Below, one piece after another: positions 5,479-6,278 of a stretch of 6,278 nt of DNA; positions within the stretch are counted from its first letter, which is position 1; each line of letters begins with the position of its first letter. The notes beneath the pieces are model-generated. The model was given only the letters and a program-made list of their open reading frames with translations, was not told the origin of the DNA and did no database searches. The stretch lies in the NCBI GenBank assembly GCA_937915075.1, contig CALDMA010000293.1, forward strand, positions 1 through 6,278, read 5' to 3'. The stretch comes from an uncultured Oscillospiraceae bacterium. Its GTDB lineage: Bacteria > Bacillota > Clostridia > Oscillospirales > Oscillospiraceae. The position numbers and the translations under genes were made by a program.

Positions 5479-5486
5479 CTCCTTTT
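5479..5486 (-). promoter_or_regulatory. Ribosome binding site of the antitoxin gene
   Basis: AAAAGGAG on the - strand lies 10 bases before ATG 5468 and 4 before ATG 5474. It falls about where the transcript predicted from the TATAAT box would start, so the leader would be very short and the ribosome site would be at its 5' end. Confidence 0.65.
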
Positions 5487-5491
5487 CCTAT

Positions 5492-5520
5492 ATTATACCC
5501 AACGCGGATGGCAAATGCAA
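5492..5520 (-). promoter_or_regulatory. Promoter of the toxin-antitoxin operon
   Basis: On the - strand a perfect -10 box, TATAAT (5497-5492), is preceded at 17 bases by TTGCAT (5520-5515), a partial -35 match that keeps TTG. Transcription would start near 5485, only about 17 bases before the antitoxin ATG at 5468. The -35 region overlaps the GCAAGC repeats proposed as operator. Expression would run opposite to the late phage operon and be independent of it, as expected for a gene pair active in the lysogen. Confidence 0.65.
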
Positions 5521-5532
5521 GCAGTCGCAAGC
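5511..5532. repeat. Repeated GCAA(GC) units, possible antitoxin operator
   Basis: On the + strand GCAAGC occurs at 5517-5522 and 5527-5532, exactly 10 bases apart, with a related GCAAAT at 5511-5516. Units one helical turn apart on one DNA face are what a ribbon-helix-helix repressor could bind, and the first unit overlaps the -35 box of the antitoxin promoter. Such short repeats can occur by chance. Confidence 0.35.
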
Positions 5533-5554
5533 AAAAAATAAATTGTTTACAGAC

Positions 5555-5563
5555 GGAAGGAGG
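5555..5563 (+). promoter_or_regulatory. Shine-Dalgarno of the tape measure gene
   Basis: GGAAGGAGG lies 9 bases before ATG 5573 and fixes the start of the tape measure gene. The 5478-5554 stretch between it and the antitoxin contains the antitoxin promoter but no convincing + strand promoter. Confidence 0.85.
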
Positions 5564-5572
5564 CGACGCTTT

Positions 5573-6278
5573 ATGGCAAGCAGGATCAAGGGTATTACCG
5601 TTGAGATCGGCGGCGACACCACAGGACTGGACAAGGCGCTGAAAAGCGTCAACTCGTCCATCAAGACCACCCAGTCCGGTCTGAGGGACGTCTCCAAGCT
5701 GCTGAAGCTGGACCCTGCCAACACGGAGCTTCTGACGCAGAAGCAGAAGCTGCTCAAAGACGCCGTCGGCGCTACGAAGGAAAAGCTGGACGCGCTGAAG
5801 CAGGCGCAGGAGCAGGCCAAAGCCCAGCTGGAGCGCGGGGATCTGGGGCAGGACAAATATGACGCCCTGCAGCGGGAGATCATCGAAACCGAGCAGGAGC
5901 TGAAGCGTCTGCGGGAGCAGGCTGTCGAGTCCAATGCGGCGCTTGCGAAAATCGAGGATGTCGGCGACAAGCTGCGATCCGCCGGGGATAAGATCTCCGG
6001 CGTTGGGCAGAAGCTGCTCCCGGTGACCGCCGCTGTAACGGGTCTCGGAACCGCCGCCGTGAAAACCACTGCGGACTTTGATACAGCCATGAGCCAGGTG
6101 CAGGCGACTATGGGCATTACCAAGGACGCGATGTCCGATTTGGACGGCGAGTCTGTCAACACAGTCGAAGCCCTCCGGGCGCTTGCCAAGCAGATGGGCG
6201 CGGAAACCGCCTTTTCCGCCAGTGAGTGCGCGGACGCCATGAACTATCTGGCGCTGGCGGGTTACGACACGCAAAAGA
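5573..6278 (+). CDS. Tail tape measure protein, N-terminal part (3' end outside window)
   Basis: The frame is open from ATG 5573 to the right edge (235 codons visible). The tape measure protein sets tail length and is later ejected with the DNA. The N-terminus MASRIKGITVEIGGDTTGLD and KALKSVNSSIKTTQSGLRDV, then SKLLKLDPANTELL, is the standard opening of long Firmicutes tape measures. Residues 55-127 are a continuous coiled coil rich in Lys, Glu, Gln and Ala (KEKLDALKQAQEQAKAQLE, ETEQELKRLREQA). Residues 133-235 enter the PhageMin_Tail/TP901 core domain: KLRSAGDKISGVGQKLLPVT, a hydrophobic AAVTGLGTAAV stretch, FDTAMSQVQATMGI, ALRALAKQMGAETAFSASEC and MNYLALAGYDTQK. Full proteins are usually many hundred residues. 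The gene is separated from the chaperones it works with by the reverse-strand toxin-antitoxin cassette. Confidence 0.95.
   Translation, partial: MASRIKGITVEIGGDTTGLDKALKSVNSSIKTTQSGLRDVSKLLKLDPANTELLTQKQKLLKDAVGATKEKLDALKQAQEQAKAQLERGDLGQDKYDALQREIIETEQELKRLREQAVESNAALAKIEDVGDKLRSAGDKISGVGQKLLPVTAAVTGLGTAAVKTTADFDTAMSQVQATMGITKDAMSDLDGESVNTVEALRALAKQMGAETAFSASECADAMNYLALAGYDTQK

Larger units (their letters stand above)
1..6278 (+). mobile_element. Prophage/phage head-tail morphogenesis module (partial)
   Basis: Portal, ClpP-like protease, major capsid, connector, adaptor, gp10-like, tail terminator, major tail, G/T chaperones and tape measure lie in the canonical order of HK97-like siphophages of Firmicutes, nearly all with overlapping or abutting ends on the + strand. 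The only interruption is a reverse-strand toxin-antitoxin cassette (about 4795-5500). Both ends of the window cut through phage genes, so no attachment sites or integrase are visible. Whether this is an integrated prophage or a free phage genome cannot be told from the window. Confidence 0.95.

Noticed and set aside
5489..5544. + strand promoter for the tape measure gene (TATATT/TATTAT near 5490 or TAAATT at 5539)
   Set aside because: No acceptable -35 box lies at 16-18 bases from any of these; the TATTAT is the complement of the antitoxin -10 box.
5474..6274. Two long - strand open frames (266 and 250 codons) opposite the tape measure gene
   Set aside because: They are antisense shadows of a clearly recognised coiled-coil tape measure gene; the translations are Leu/Gly/Arg- or Ser-rich low-quality sequence without domains.
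1..6278. CRISPR array, tRNA genes, insertion sequences or attachment sites
   Set aside because: No spaced long repeats, cloverleaf-like sequence, transposase motifs or terminal repeats were seen on either strand.

Overview
The window is part of the late (structural) operon of a tailed siphophage-type prophage or phage with an HK97-fold capsid. Moderately high GC, strong AAGGAGG-type ribosome binding sites and the protein families (ClpP-like prohead protease, phi13-type major tail protein, RelB/RelE cassette) point to a Firmicutes host, most likely a gut Clostridia member. That host call is inference from style, not from a host marker.

Layout, left to right on the + strand: C-terminal part of the portal protein (1-482); ClpP-like prohead protease (373-1107), overlapping the portal gene by 110 bases; HK97-type major capsid protein (1123-2295); a roughly 70-base gap holding a hairpin and a possible 25-codon micro-ORF; head-tail connector (2366-2641); head closure/adaptor (2641-2973); HK97 gp10-like tail-completion protein (2975-3361); probable tail terminator (3354-3671); major tail protein (3677-4255); and tail assembly chaperone G-type (4258-4632). 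A T-type extension (4629-4793) is reached by a textbook -1 slippery heptamer, A AAA AAC, at 4602-4608. The tape measure protein starts at 5573 and runs off the right edge.

Between the chaperone and the tape measure gene sits a block on the opposite strand with lower GC (about 45-48% in three hand-counted 60-base samples, against 58-65% in two samples from the tail and capsid genes). It is a type II toxin-antitoxin operon: a RelB/DinJ-like antitoxin (5468-5163) followed by a RelE/ParE-like toxin (5166-4834), with its own promoter and a terminator hairpin that separates it from the chaperone gene. It looks like a moron inserted into an otherwise conserved head-to-tail gene order.

The portal, protease and capsid proteins build and mature the procapsid. 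The four small proteins after the capsid form the neck and the tail end. The major tail protein and tape measure build the tube, with the G/GT chaperones loading tail subunits onto the tape measure. The toxin-antitoxin pair has no structural role and probably acts in prophage maintenance or in the lysogen's stress or anti-phage response. No integrase, packaging (terminase) or lysis genes are in view.
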